A DNA stretch of 64,000 nucleotides from Rhizophagus clarus (lineage: Eukaryota > Glomeromycota > Glomeromycetes > Glomerales > Glomeraceae): contig BLAL01000178.1 in NCBI GenBank assembly GCA_015698045.1, positions 62,001 through 126,000 on the forward strand, given 5' to 3'. The translations under genes were made by a program, and so were the position numbers. The notes under the pieces are model-generated. The model saw nothing but the letters and a program-made list of their open reading frames with translations, ran no database searches and was not told the DNA's origin. Positions 11,297 to 20,301 of this stretch are shown one piece after another; within the stretch, counting starts at the first letter, position 1, and every line of letters starts with the position of its first letter.

Positions 11297-12186
11297 ACAT
11301 TATATTCTTGCGATTCAGTTACTATCATATCCATCCTGGTTTCGATATCTCTTATTTTAATTGGAACTTGTCTAACTAATCCTAAAGGTGCTGTTTTTTT
11401 ACCAGTTACATCAATAATTCTAACGCTTGTAGAAGTATCAATTGCCTTATCAACTTTATCCAAATATCTTTTAGAAATTATACATCCAACTGCTCCAGAA
11501 TCAATAAGAACATTCACTTTTTCTCCATATACTTCAGCTTCTCCAAATAATGCTTCTTTAACTTCTTCAATTTGATGAACGTATGTAGATTTTTCTTTAA
11601 CCAAACTCTTCAAAATTTCTTCAATATAAGTAACATGTGTCGGTGTAATTAATTTCTGATTAGCCATTTCTTTATAGTTATCCCAACTGAATAATTCCCA
11701 TGGTCCTTGCTTATCCGGTTTTGTGTGTTCCAATTTTTGATTGGATATTAATTTGGTCGCATAAATATCACAATTAAAATTTGGATCATTGAATAGGTAT
11801 GTTAACTCTTCTTTTTTGAGTTTGATTCCTGTTTCCTCTTGAGTTTCTTTAAGTACAGCTTGAATTGATGATTCTCCTAATTCTACTTTTCCACCAGGTA
11901 CTTGCCATAAATTATACATTTCCTTATTTTTTTGACATTGTTTTGATAAATAAATTCCATTATCCTGATATAAAATATTCATTACATAAGTAGGTCTTTT
12001 CAAGATTTGTTTAACTGGTTCATTTTCCTTAAATTCTTCTAATGGTTCTTTCCATTTTACTGATTTTCCTTTATTTAAATTAGTATTCTCTTGTTCACGA
12101 GAATTAAAAATAATATTATTTTCATTATTAGTGCTATTTGAGGGCTTTGGTTTGTTCGCACTCTTACCCTCTAAAGGTGCGGACAT
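11297..12186 (-). CDS. Gypsy Nudix domain followed by aspartic protease (fossil)
   Basis: After a Ser/Lys-rich linker, residues about 64-190 form a Nudix hydrolase domain. The box starts at Gly99 as GKVELGE, then KETQEETGI, which fits GX5EX7REUXEEXGU with Lys for Arg; WQVPGG stands just before it, as in canonical Nudix proteins. An aspartic protease follows, with the catalytic VLIDSGA at about 227-232. Nudix enzymes hydrolyse nucleoside diphosphate derivatives such as oxidised dNTPs, so a nucleotide-cleaning role in the particle, like retroviral dUTPase, is plausible but inferred. The hAT-1 insertion lies downstream of the protease motif. Confidence 0.85.
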
Positions 12187-13735
12187 TAGTTTAAAGACTG
12201 AGTATTATTTCTATTTTGATTTTGGTTTTGTCTTGCAGGCGCTCTACAGTCCTTTGAGATATGCCCTTTTCTTCCACAATTATAGTATTCAATATTTCGA
12301 CGATTGTTATTATTGTTTCTCTGATTATTGTTGTTATTGTTACTATTATTTCCATTATTTTGAAAACTTCTTTGCCTGCAGTTCTTAGCAATATGTCCAG
12401 GTTTTCCACATAGATAGCATCCAGAATTCCTACCTTGATTATTTTGATATGGTTTTGATTCTGTTCTAATTTGACCTAATGCAGCTGCAATTCCTTCACT
12501 AATTTTTCTTTCTACAATTTTTTCAATACTTTTTGCTTGTTGTGTAGCAGTATAAGTGGGTTGAAACATAGTCATATTAGTTTTTGCTGGAATCATTCCT
12601 CCATTCATATTTTGAAGATAATCTGGAATTAACGAATAAGCAGATAATTCCATATTTAAAGATAAGGCAGTTTCTAATGCACGTGCCCTGTCCATTGCTT
12701 CTTCAGCAGTTTCTGGCATAGCTGATTGAACTGGAACTATAAATTCAGGTCATAATCCTTCAATAAATTCATGAATTTTATCTAATTCTGTTCTTCTTCC
12801 TTGAGGATCAACTCTTTTCCATAATTCTTCTATTGCGGCAATATAATCTTCTATAGTTTCACCTGGTTTTTGTTTTCTATTTCTCAATTGGTGTTTTCAT
12901 TGATTTAACTTAAAGGGATTACAAAAATAATCTGTAAAAGCATGAACAAATGAAATTGGTCGATACAGGGGGTTATTCCAGTTTTGGATATTTGCGCGAT
13001 TATACCAGATAAGAGCAGTTCCTTTTAAATAAGAAGCAACTAAAATTACTTTTCTGTTTTCTGGTACTTTATTGGCATCATAGGCCCTTTTGAATGCTTC
13101 CAACCATTCTACAGGGTCTTGATTCCCTCCTTTAAATTCTAGGAAATCCACTAATCGAGTTTCTCTAGGTTCAGCACTTCTATCAAAATATTCCTTCGCT
13201 TTAGCTACTAATTCAAAGATTGATTGCTCTTGTGAATTTAAGTCTTTCACCCAGTTAGGCGTTGATCCTGAATTTTGTGTAGCTTGTCCTGCAATATTGA
13301 GGAGTGGATTCATCCAGGTATAAGAATTATTACTAGGTTGAAATTTTGAAGATGATGAAGATTGGGATTCAGACTGGTTTATAGATTGTTTAGGTGTAGA
13401 GCTTCTAATTGAACTTCCAAAATTACTCTTTCGCTGATATCCAGAGTAAGATTTACTTTTATTTTGGTCATTCCCTTCATCATGCAATCTATATCTTGAC
13501 GAAAAAGAAAAATCTCGAGGTACAGTAATACTTGGCTCATCGTAAAGGTCATTATATCGAAAGGAAGGCCGATATTGTAATGGTGAGGTACTAGAGCTTG
13601 AAATACTTTTACTATTTTCAATAGGATTTTCTGACGTATCCCGAATGTGTAAATTACTTGAATCTGTATATCCTTCATTATTTTCTTTTTTCTTATTCTT
13701 TGCCTCTTTATTATTCCTTTGAGATTCATTCTCAT
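12186..13735 (-). CDS. Gypsy gag capsid and CCHC knuckle region (fossil)
   Basis: The upstream part has a capsid-like stretch with PVEWLEAFKRAYDANKV, ATLIW-like GTALIWYNRA and FTDYFCNPF, typical of retrotransposon gag. The C-terminal part has CYLCGKPGHIAKNC and a second similar CCHC knuckle, for genome RNA packaging, followed by an Asn/Gln-rich tail. It lies directly upstream of the Nudix-protease frame. It is spread over several open blocks. Confidence 0.85.
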
Positions 13736-13985
13736 TTGACTCAGTATTTTCCTTTAGTTGCTCATCTTCTATAGTTGTAGTAGTTAAAGATGTGTCCGCA
13801 ATACCCTAATTGCGGATTAATTGCGATTTGCGATATTGCGGAACATTGCGGATTTTGAAGAATAATTATTCGCAAATCCGCAATCGCAAATAATCCGCAA
13901 ATCCGCAAATAATCTGCAAATAATCTGAATAATCTCAAAAATTATGATTGACTGTAGATCATCTTCACATGATCATTTTTTTTAA

Positions 13986-14560
13986 AAAGTGGACAATTTT
14001 GTCCATTTTGTAAACTCATGAATCATGTTAATTTAATCTTTGCAATAAAATATAACCAAATTTATTTATATACTAAAAAGTGGACAATTTTGTCCATTTT
14101 GTAAACTCATGAATCATGTTAATTTAATCTTCGCAATTAAATATAACCAAATTTATTTATATACTAAAAAGTGGACAATTTTGTCCATTTTGTAAACTCA
14201 TGAATCATGTTAATTTAATCTTCGCAATTAAATATAACCAAATTTATTTATATACTAAAAAGTGGACAATTTTGTCCATTTTGTAAACTCATGAATCATG
14301 TTAATTTAATCTTTGCAATAAAATATAACCAAATTTATTTATATACTAAAAAGTGGACAATTTTGTCCATTTTGTAAACTCATGAATCATGTTAATTTAA
14401 TCTTCGCAATTAAATATAACCAAATTTATTTATATACTAAAAAGTGGACAATTTTGTCCATTTTGTAAACTTATGAATCATGTTAATTTAATCTTCACAA
14501 TTAAATATAACCAAATTTATTTATATACTAAAAGTGGACAATTTTGTCCACTTATTCGCA
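13986..14560. repeat. 91-bp minisatellite, about six copies
   Basis: Units start with AAAGTGGACAATTTTGTCC at 13986, 14077, 14168, 14259, 14350, 14441 and 14531. The spacing is 91 bp except the last (90), and the seventh is partial. Each start holds an inverted repeat GGACAA-TT-TTGTCC. Units differ at only a few positions, mainly CTTTGCAATAA versus CTTCGCAATTA. Confidence 0.95.
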
Positions 14561-14579
14561 AATTTGCGATAATGTAAAT

Positions 14580-14770
14580 TATTTGCGGATTTGCGGGTTA
14601 TTTGCGGTACTATAAATTATTTGTGGGTTATTTGCGGTACTATAAATTATTTGCAGGTTATTTGCGGTACTATAAATTATTTGCGGGTTATTTGCGATAC
14701 TATAAATTATTTGCGGGTTATTTGCGGGTTTGCGGATTATTTGCGGGTTTGCGGATTATTTGTGGGTTTG
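14580..14770. repeat. About 29-bp tandem array with TTTGCGGGTT core
   Basis: Repeats of the form ATTTGCGGGTTATTTGCGG followed by TACTATAAATT recur about five times, then collapse into GCGGGTTTGCGGATT units near the right end of the TA-flanked element. A shorter inverse series is present near its left end (13800-13930). Confidence 0.85.
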
Positions 14771-14935
14771 CGAATTACTAAGCGCAATTGATTTCCAAAA
14801 CCCGCAATATTGCGGATTTTGGAAATCAATTGAGGACCCATCTTTAGTAGTAGTATCACTGCTGCTTTTACTTGAATCTTCAGTAAGTCCGCTCATTTTT
14901 TTAAAGATGGTATTTTGAAATTGGCTAGTAACTCT

Positions 14936-15298
14936 CTAATAGAATAAAAGACTTTCAATCAAGGATTCAAACAAAGGTGGTGTTCCTGGGTATCTAATGG
15001 TTTGGATCAATTGCTCAATTAATTCTCGAGCTTGTTGTTGGCCTTGTGTCTTCTGCAGTTGCTCAAAAATTTGGATAGTTTGAAAGGTATATAATCCTCC
15101 TTCACTTCTAGGTTGTAATATACTCTTCCAAAATATTGCAAATGGCTGATTAGTATTTTTAATTAAATCTCGTTGTACTGGCCAACAGATTTCACACGAA
15201 GGGTCGTCCTTTTCCACTTGTTCTTGACTATGGGCTAGATGGTGTTTGCTTGTTTTTACTAAATATTGGTATTCCCTTGAGCAATCTGATTTGCTCAT
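14936..15298 (-). CDS. N-terminal part of Gypsy gag (fossil)
   Basis: Begins with MSKSD about 55 bp inside the 5' LTR, downstream of the PBS, so it is the expected start of gag. The 120 residues are helical and Gln-rich in the middle; no separate domain was recognised. The TA-flanked transposon lies between this part and the capsid region. Confidence 0.6.
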   Translation of the reverse strand: MSKSDCSREYQYLVKTSKHHLAHSQEQVEKDDPSCEICWPVQRDLIKNTNQPFAIFWKSILQPRSEGGLYTFQTIQIFEQLQKTQGQQQARELIEQLIQTIRYPGTPPLFESLIESLLFY

Positions 15299-15329
15299 TC
15301 ACTTTAATATTGAGAGTGGGTTTTTAATC

Positions 15330-15352
15330 TTTCCACCCAACTCGCACCAAAT
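15330..15352 (-). other. Primer-binding site of the Gypsy element
   Basis: On the minus strand, directly after the 5' LTR and two bases, TGGTGCGAGTTGGGTGG begins with the TGG that pairs with the CCA end of a tRNA. The matching tRNA could not be identified without a tRNA set. Confidence 0.7.
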
Positions 15353-15961
15353 TGTTATCTTGGCAAATGTAAAGGACTGAAACTTTACACGATACCCAAA
15401 ATAACAGGAGTTTAACTCTGGTAAGAACTTTAACACGTGATATAATAAATTCTGAAGGCAAACGTTTATAATAAAATAAGATAAGAATAGTGAAGTTTAT
15501 TAAGAAATAAAGAAATACGTTATAACTTTAGTTAATGGATTGATTCTTTTGTTGGCAAGAATAATCCAAAGAAATTATCTTTTGTTGCAGATAAAATCTT
15601 AGTAATAACTAAAGAAATAAAATTACAAAGATAAAAGTTAAATAACCAACTACTACGACCCTACTTTACCTACAACTCATTCAATCACTATATATAATAA
15701 AATAATAATAACAAAAATATAATAAATAAAATATATAATATAAATATAACAAATAAAATAAATCTAACAAATATAATAAATTATATTAATCATATTAATC
15801 AGATTGATCATATTATTATGATCATCATGATTATTATGATTATTACAACTATCATGATCGTCCTAACTATTACAACTATTACGACTATTATAACTATTGC
15901 GACTATTATGATTATTACGATTATTATAACTATTATGATTAAGCAATTTTTAACTTCAACA
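15353..15961 (-). repeat. 5' LTR of the Gypsy element
   Basis: 609 bp, same ends and content as 620-1228. On the element strand it begins TGTTGAAG and ends AAGATAACA. It would hold promoter and polyadenylation signals of the element. Confidence 0.95.
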
Positions 15962-15965
15962 ATAT

Positions 15966-16650
15966 ATTTCTGGGTCCTGTCTCGGTATTCCAGTTTTTGG
16001 CCAACGTGAAGCAGTTTAAAAAAGTTGTAGAAGTAGACATATTTTATTAGCTTATTAGAAATAGAAAACCCTCAAAAAATAGCCGTTAAGGCGCTTCGCA
16101 AGAAATATGTATAACGAACTTACCTTTATGATATATGGCCTTTTATAAATAAGAAGAGACACGCTAGAGTTTATTTTTTAGTAAGAGACGCGTATACTTA
16201 TGTTTTGTAACAATGCAGGTATCATACACAGCGCCTCCGGCTAAACTGGTATATTGCTATTTTAGTATGATTAGCATTACCACTATTACGTTATTCAGAG
16301 GTTAATCTAGAATAGGCAGATCATAATATTTTACCCCTTCCTGCATAAACCTGCAGGTGGTACATTTCATGGGTGAACAATATATTATTATTTTATTGAA
16401 AAAAGCTAATATAATACATTTTCCTATATAAAGAAACTATTTTTTGATTTATATATTACTTTAATTATATTATAAAATTTATAGATCTCACAGGTGATAC
16501 AGACTCGAATACTTGAAGCCTTATAAATTATAGTCATCTGACTGGTAGGAAAACTGTGTCTGGCTGATCTTTTCCCGTCATTGATTAGCACCGTCTATAT
16601 GTCCATTTTTTTGTTTCGAGAATCTTCTAACCATGCTTATGTTTATACCA
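15966..16650. other. Intergenic region, no gene seen
   Basis: Contains no convincing frame. A stretch near 16310-16385 (GAATAG...GGTACATTTCA) resembles 17250-17315 beyond the next gene, and GGCGCTTCGCAAG at about 16090 resembles GGCGCTTTGCAAA at about 23602, so small dispersed repeats are present. Confidence 0.4.
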
Positions 16651-17154
16651 CTAGTCACTAGTTAGCTGACTATGGGATTTTATGGATTTTATGTCATGTG
16701 GTCCCAACATGTCCTTTTTAACAAAATACCTAAAAATGCGATTTTCTTCAGTATCAAGATAATATTTGGGATTCTGTGTCCATTTTATCATAATAGGCCA
16801 TTCAAATGTATCAAAAAGAAGTACATAACCTTCTTGTTGTAATAATTTTTTAACAGGTTCAAAGCTTAACCAATTTAATCGGCATGCTAATTGATTTTGT
16901 TTTTCTTCTGTCCAAGTTCTAGCACCATATAAGGTGTGCCCATATAGTACATTAAAATGATCGATTTTCATGTTAAATTTTATTAGTTCCCCATTAATAT
17001 AATAAAAATACTCATCACGAGGAATAATACCTAAATACTTCCATCTATTAGGAATATCATCATTTCTCACCACATTTTGCCAAAGATTCAGGTCTCTTCT
17101 TGTAATTCCTGTAAGCTCGCTGAATAACTGTTGTATAGAAATTTTTAAAGCCAT
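16651..17154 (-). CDS. Hypothetical protein, 167 residues
   Basis: One uninterrupted frame from MALKISIQQLF to a TAG. It is rich in Trp and Tyr (WQNVVRND, NRWKYLG, EYFYYINGEL, WLSFEPVKKLL, FEWPIMIKW), suggesting a folded globular domain. No signal peptide, membrane span, zinc site or known catalytic motif was recognised. It lies among lineage-type genes beside a transposon, in the same orientation as its neighbours. It may be a single-exon accessory gene or the remains of a longer one. Confidence 0.55.
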   Translation of the reverse strand: MALKISIQQLFSELTGITRRDLNLWQNVVRNDDIPNRWKYLGIIPRDEYFYYINGELIKFNMKIDHFNVLYGHTLYGARTWTEEKQNQLACRLNWLSFEPVKKLLQQEGYVLLFDTFEWPIMIKWTQNPKYYLDTEENRIFRYFVKKDMLGPHDIKSIKSHSQLTSD

Positions 17155-17501
17155 AATTATAGTATTTAGAAATCAAGAATCCCCAAGATCGCTTCATTGA
17201 TCTTTCTGAAATACTTTATTAAAATAGTTATACAATATTAGAGGATCTAACCCAGAATAGATGGATCATGCATATTCCACATAAAATGTGGGTGATACAT
17301 TTCACAATTATGCTAGGCAATCATGTATGCAGATTATATAGCGCAAAAAAAATAAAGTATAAGTTATACATTACGCCTTTAGCTAAATGATATTAATCTT
17401 CAATAGTCTATGATTAATATATTTCTCAGTCAGTTAAACCAGTTAAACGAATGTGATTTTTGTACCATCTCTCAATCTTAATGTGGGCTGATGAAGATGG
17501 T
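17155..17501. other. Intergenic spacer
   Basis: AT-rich. Contains a copy of a GAATAG...GATACATTTCA stretch (17250-17315) also seen near 16310, and an ACGCCTTTAGCTAAA stretch resembling GCGCCTCCGGCTAAA at 16230. No frame. Confidence 0.4.
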
Positions 17502-18302
17502 TTATAGATGATAGTAAGTTTTTTGTTTTGCATACCAAGATGAGATAAATATTTCGCTTATGGTCTCATTTGAAGCTGATGATTGATAAGAAGTTGGCAA
17601 AACCATTTCTTGCCTGGCAGGTGAATTATAAGCTGGCTCAAAATTTGAAGCACTTGGCATAGTATTTTTTGCTATAGTCATTTTAACCTGCATATATCTT
17701 TCATAGCTAGTTAAATGACAGTCACTATCATATGATACTGATGCCAATTTATCCTTTTCTGAGTGTGAAGTAGATTGGGAGAAAAGCTCCAGTTGGAGAC
17801 GCTTCATTTTCACCTTTTCTTTTAACATAAATTGTTTATATTGCCAGATCTGAAATTCCTTTCTATCAATAGATTCGAGAATTTCTTTTCTCCTTGTATG
17901 TTCTTTTGAAATAGTATCTTCATTGATACAACTCTTAAAGTGGTTATCTCGATAGCAATTAGCACTACTATAACTATTTTCAGGTATGAAAACTAAGGAG
18001 TCGCATACACTATAATATATGTAATTTGATGGAATACCATGGACTTTATCACTTCTTTCAATTAATTTTCCAAACATTTTAATATATCCATTCTCAGAAA
18101 GGATTCCACCTCTTGAAGAATGGTGCTCTTCTAGTAGTTTCCTGAATGGATCATAAACACGAGAGTACTACATTTCTGGTGTTTCGTGATCATGTCTATT
18201 TGCTAAAGGGAATAATTTTTCAAGTATTCTTGTATATTCATCAGAGCGTCCACTATTCCATGCCTCAACTAGCTTAGAATGGCCTCTACTATTTAAATCC
18301 AT
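17502..18302 (-). pseudogene. Hypothetical coiled-coil protein with an in-frame stop
   Basis: The frame starts at MDLNSRGHSKLVEAWNSG (ATG 18300-18302) and runs in one register to a stop at 17502, except for a TAG at 18168-18170 (codon 45). A 30-bp intron would be needed to remove the TAG, which is too short, so this is a nonsense change, a sequencing error, or two genes with the second starting at MFGKLIER (18077). The middle (about residues 100-150) is a charged helix, IDRKEFQIWQYKQFMLKEKV, probably a coiled coil. The C-terminus is Ser-rich. No family was recognised. Confidence 0.5.
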
Positions 18303-18810
18303 ATTAGTATTTTGGTAGATTATAATAGATTATACCAATTTTATAATTTATAGCCAATTTTAGCTGATTTAGCAATATTATACTCTAATAAATATCAGAT
18401 TCAAATTTACTGGCCCTCTCATTCAAGAACTTCAAGGTGGATATCTTTTTTTTTCTCACCCGCAGTCTTTAGACAAAGGGGCGGGCTGAACTCAGATTCA
18501 TTTTTATTAGATTATAAGCATGTCAGAATTATATAAAGTCATATCTTGGGCTAAGCTAATTTTATATTTACATGCATATGCACAGCATTTTTGGCTAAAT
18601 CAGTTTGTGGTATGATGTACTGTATATTGAATCACATGAAATCTCCCCTAGTTCCCTATGTGAAGTGCCTACGGTCCAGTTCCTCGATAGTTCTAGGAGA
18701 GTTGCGCTGGTGAGTTTCTATAAGTCATGAGATGATCGGCTAATTATATTCTGGGAAAATTAGACGACAGAGGTGCAGTAATCCTGTCGCAGTACCAAGG
18801 AATCCTGGAT
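18303..18810. other. Intergenic region, no gene seen
   Basis: AT-rich, with one GC-richer spot near 18455-18490 (CGCAGTCTTTAGACAAAGGGGCGGGC). No frame or RNA gene was recognised. Confidence 0.4.
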
Positions 18811-19063
18811 ATGCATGTCCACTAATTATGTGGTGTTAGTATTGATCAAATATTTTTAGACATGCATGTCCACTAATTAGGTGGTGGCAGTGTCAGTCAA
18901 ATATTTTTAGACATGCATGTCCGCTAATTATATAATGTTAGTATCGGTCAAATATTTTTGGACATGCATGTCCGCTAATTATGTGGTGCTAGTATCAATC
19001 AAATATTTTTGGACATGTATGTCTGCTAATTATGTGGTGTTAGTATTGATCAAAAATCATTTC
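18811..19063. repeat. 51-bp minisatellite, five copies
   Basis: Units start with ATGCATGTCC at 18811, 18862, 18913, 18964 and 19015 (last one diverged), giving an exact 51-bp period. Each unit contains the palindrome ACATGCATGT and ends with ATCAAATATTTTT. Copies differ by several substitutions. Confidence 0.92.
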
Positions 19064-19162
19064 AAGCTAATCATGTATCAATTAAAAAAATAAATGACCG
19101 AACTGGCTAAACTTTATTAATATATGCAAAGCGCCTTTCGGCTGTTTTTAGAACACTATTTT

Positions 19163-20115
19163 TTACACTAAACTAATCCGAAGCACTTTAACAATAACAT
19201 ATTTAATGTTTTCCTTAGACAAGGCCGTTATAGTTGATAATGAAAAAGTTTTAATTCTTCCTATCATAGCCCTACCCATATTTACATCCACATTGATGCT
19301 ACTGAAGAGACCATAGTAAACCTTTTGAGCTCTTTCAATTCTTTTTCGAAGAGCTTCTTCTGAAACATTGGGAAGCTATTTCTGCACATCATTCTCAACT
19401 AGAGACTGAGACACTAAATCTTCATGTTTCAATGATCTATAATGATCATACCTTTTCTTCATTGCGCCCTCAAAATCAAAGTAATGGCGAAGAATATCTT
19501 GCGTTGTCTTTTTTAGTTGGTCTTCACCAGTAACAATCTTATTATATAGGTTGAAGAAAATATTTAAGTCATCATTCGATTCAGAGGCAGATTCAGTTTG
19601 CAAAATTTCTTCATCTCCAGGATCGGTAGTAGTTAATTCTTTAATCAGTTCAACTGCCTTCTTAATCTTCTTTGCCTTTTTGCCAGAAGTAGATGTGAAG
19701 CTGAGAGACACTTCGTATAATTCGTTACTATCTTTCCTAGTATATTTTTCTGGTTTGTAGATTCTTCCGTAAGCACTTCATCATTGTTATCTACGTCCTT
19801 GGAGGCTGTCTGGTTTTGCAATCCCTTTAAAAGATCCCAAGAGAGAAAAGTTTCGATATCTCTATTACAACCATCATAAGGGCAACTAGACTCACCATCC
19901 ACCAAATGCTCTTCGAGACACTTTTGGTGAAAAATATGTTCACAGGAAGCTAAGGTAAATTCTTTGATTATGCCTCCTTCAAGCGTATAAATATCTTCCC
20001 TGCATATTGGGCACAGATCTACTTTTGGAATACTAGTGTTTTCACTGGAGGAGAAAAAGCGTTTAGCCTTACTAACGATATTTATTGCAAGAGCTTTGAT
20101 ATGTGATTTATCCAT
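19163..20115 (-). pseudogene. RING-finger protein, interrupted
   Basis: The N-terminal part (from MDKSHIKALA at 20115) has a RING finger: CPICREDIY, then ASCEHIFHQKCLEEHL and CPYDGC, suggesting an E3 ubiquitin ligase. The frame then shifts near 19755, where KPEKYTRKDSNELYE continues in another register. It reads on through an acidic region to a TAG at 19376-19378, after which the same register continues as LPNVSEEALRKRIERA and IGRIKTFSLSTIT, ending at a TAA (19163-19165). This C-terminal module resembles the one in the 24502-26043 protein. Two lesions make it a likely pseudogene. It lies next to the second hAT. Confidence 0.7.
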
Positions 20116-20293
20116 ACTACCTCGTTCACTTCTAATGCAGTGTTAAACTTGGAAAAAGATCTTTTACCAGTTTATTTTTTATATAACTCTAAATGTTCAG
20201 GAAAAAGAATTTCCCAAATCTTCACTAGTAATTGTGCACTACATTTCGTCACTTGTCAATCCCTTGCAAATCAATAAAAATGACGAAGGATTA

Positions 20294-20301
20294 GCATACA
20301 T
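20294..20301. repeat. Left 8-bp target duplication of hAT-2
   Basis: GCATACAT here recurs at 23364-23371, just outside the other end of the transposon. Confidence 0.85.

Larger units (their letters stand above)
13787..14844. mobile_element. TA-flanked non-autonomous DNA transposon containing a minisatellite
   Basis: A 1,058-bp insert within the Gypsy gag region. The ends are 16-bp inverted repeats AAGATGTGTCCGCAAT and (complement) AAGATGGGTCCTCAAT, two mismatches, flanked by TA (13785-13786 and 14845-14846), which suggests a Tc1/mariner-type element. It has no transposase. Inside the ends are TTGCGG/TTTGCGGGTT arrays, and the centre is a 91-bp tandem repeat. Confidence 0.75.
616..15965 (-). 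mobile_element. Ty3/Gypsy LTR retrotransposon, broken fossil carrying two nested DNA transposons
   Basis: A Gypsy element in minus orientation. The two LTRs (620-1228 and 15353-15961) are both 609 bp, begin TG and end CA on the element strand, and are flanked by ATAT (616-619 and 15962-15965), a 4-bp target duplication. Order on the minus strand: 5' LTR, PBS, gag with CCHC knuckles, Nudix domain, DSG protease, reverse transcriptase, RNase H, integrase, a 3' extra frame, PPT, 3' LTR. This pol order (integrase last) is that of Ty3/Gypsy. A hAT (6581-11288) and a TA-flanked element (13787-14844) lie inside it; without them it would be about 9.6 kb. I saw one LTR-to-LTR difference, which suggests a recent insertion. 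The internal coding part is broken in several places (perhaps 6-10) beyond the insertions. Confidence 0.95.

Noticed and set aside
14591-14918. Plus-strand frames with repeated Ile-Asn-Tyr units
   Set aside because: They only translate the TTTGCGGGTT repeat array of the TA-flanked element.
15818-16009. Frame of Ile/Met/Thr repeats
   Set aside because: Translation of the LTR ATT/ACT microsatellite, not a protein.
18141-18170. A 30-bp intron removing the TAG at 18168
   Set aside because: Introns elsewhere in the window are about 50 bp or longer; 30 bp is too short for normal splicing.
7753-19378. Reassignment of TAG/TAA to glutamine
   Set aside because: Glycerol kinase, ubc9, SF3b2 and others end at TAA or TAG exactly where the families end, so the standard code holds.
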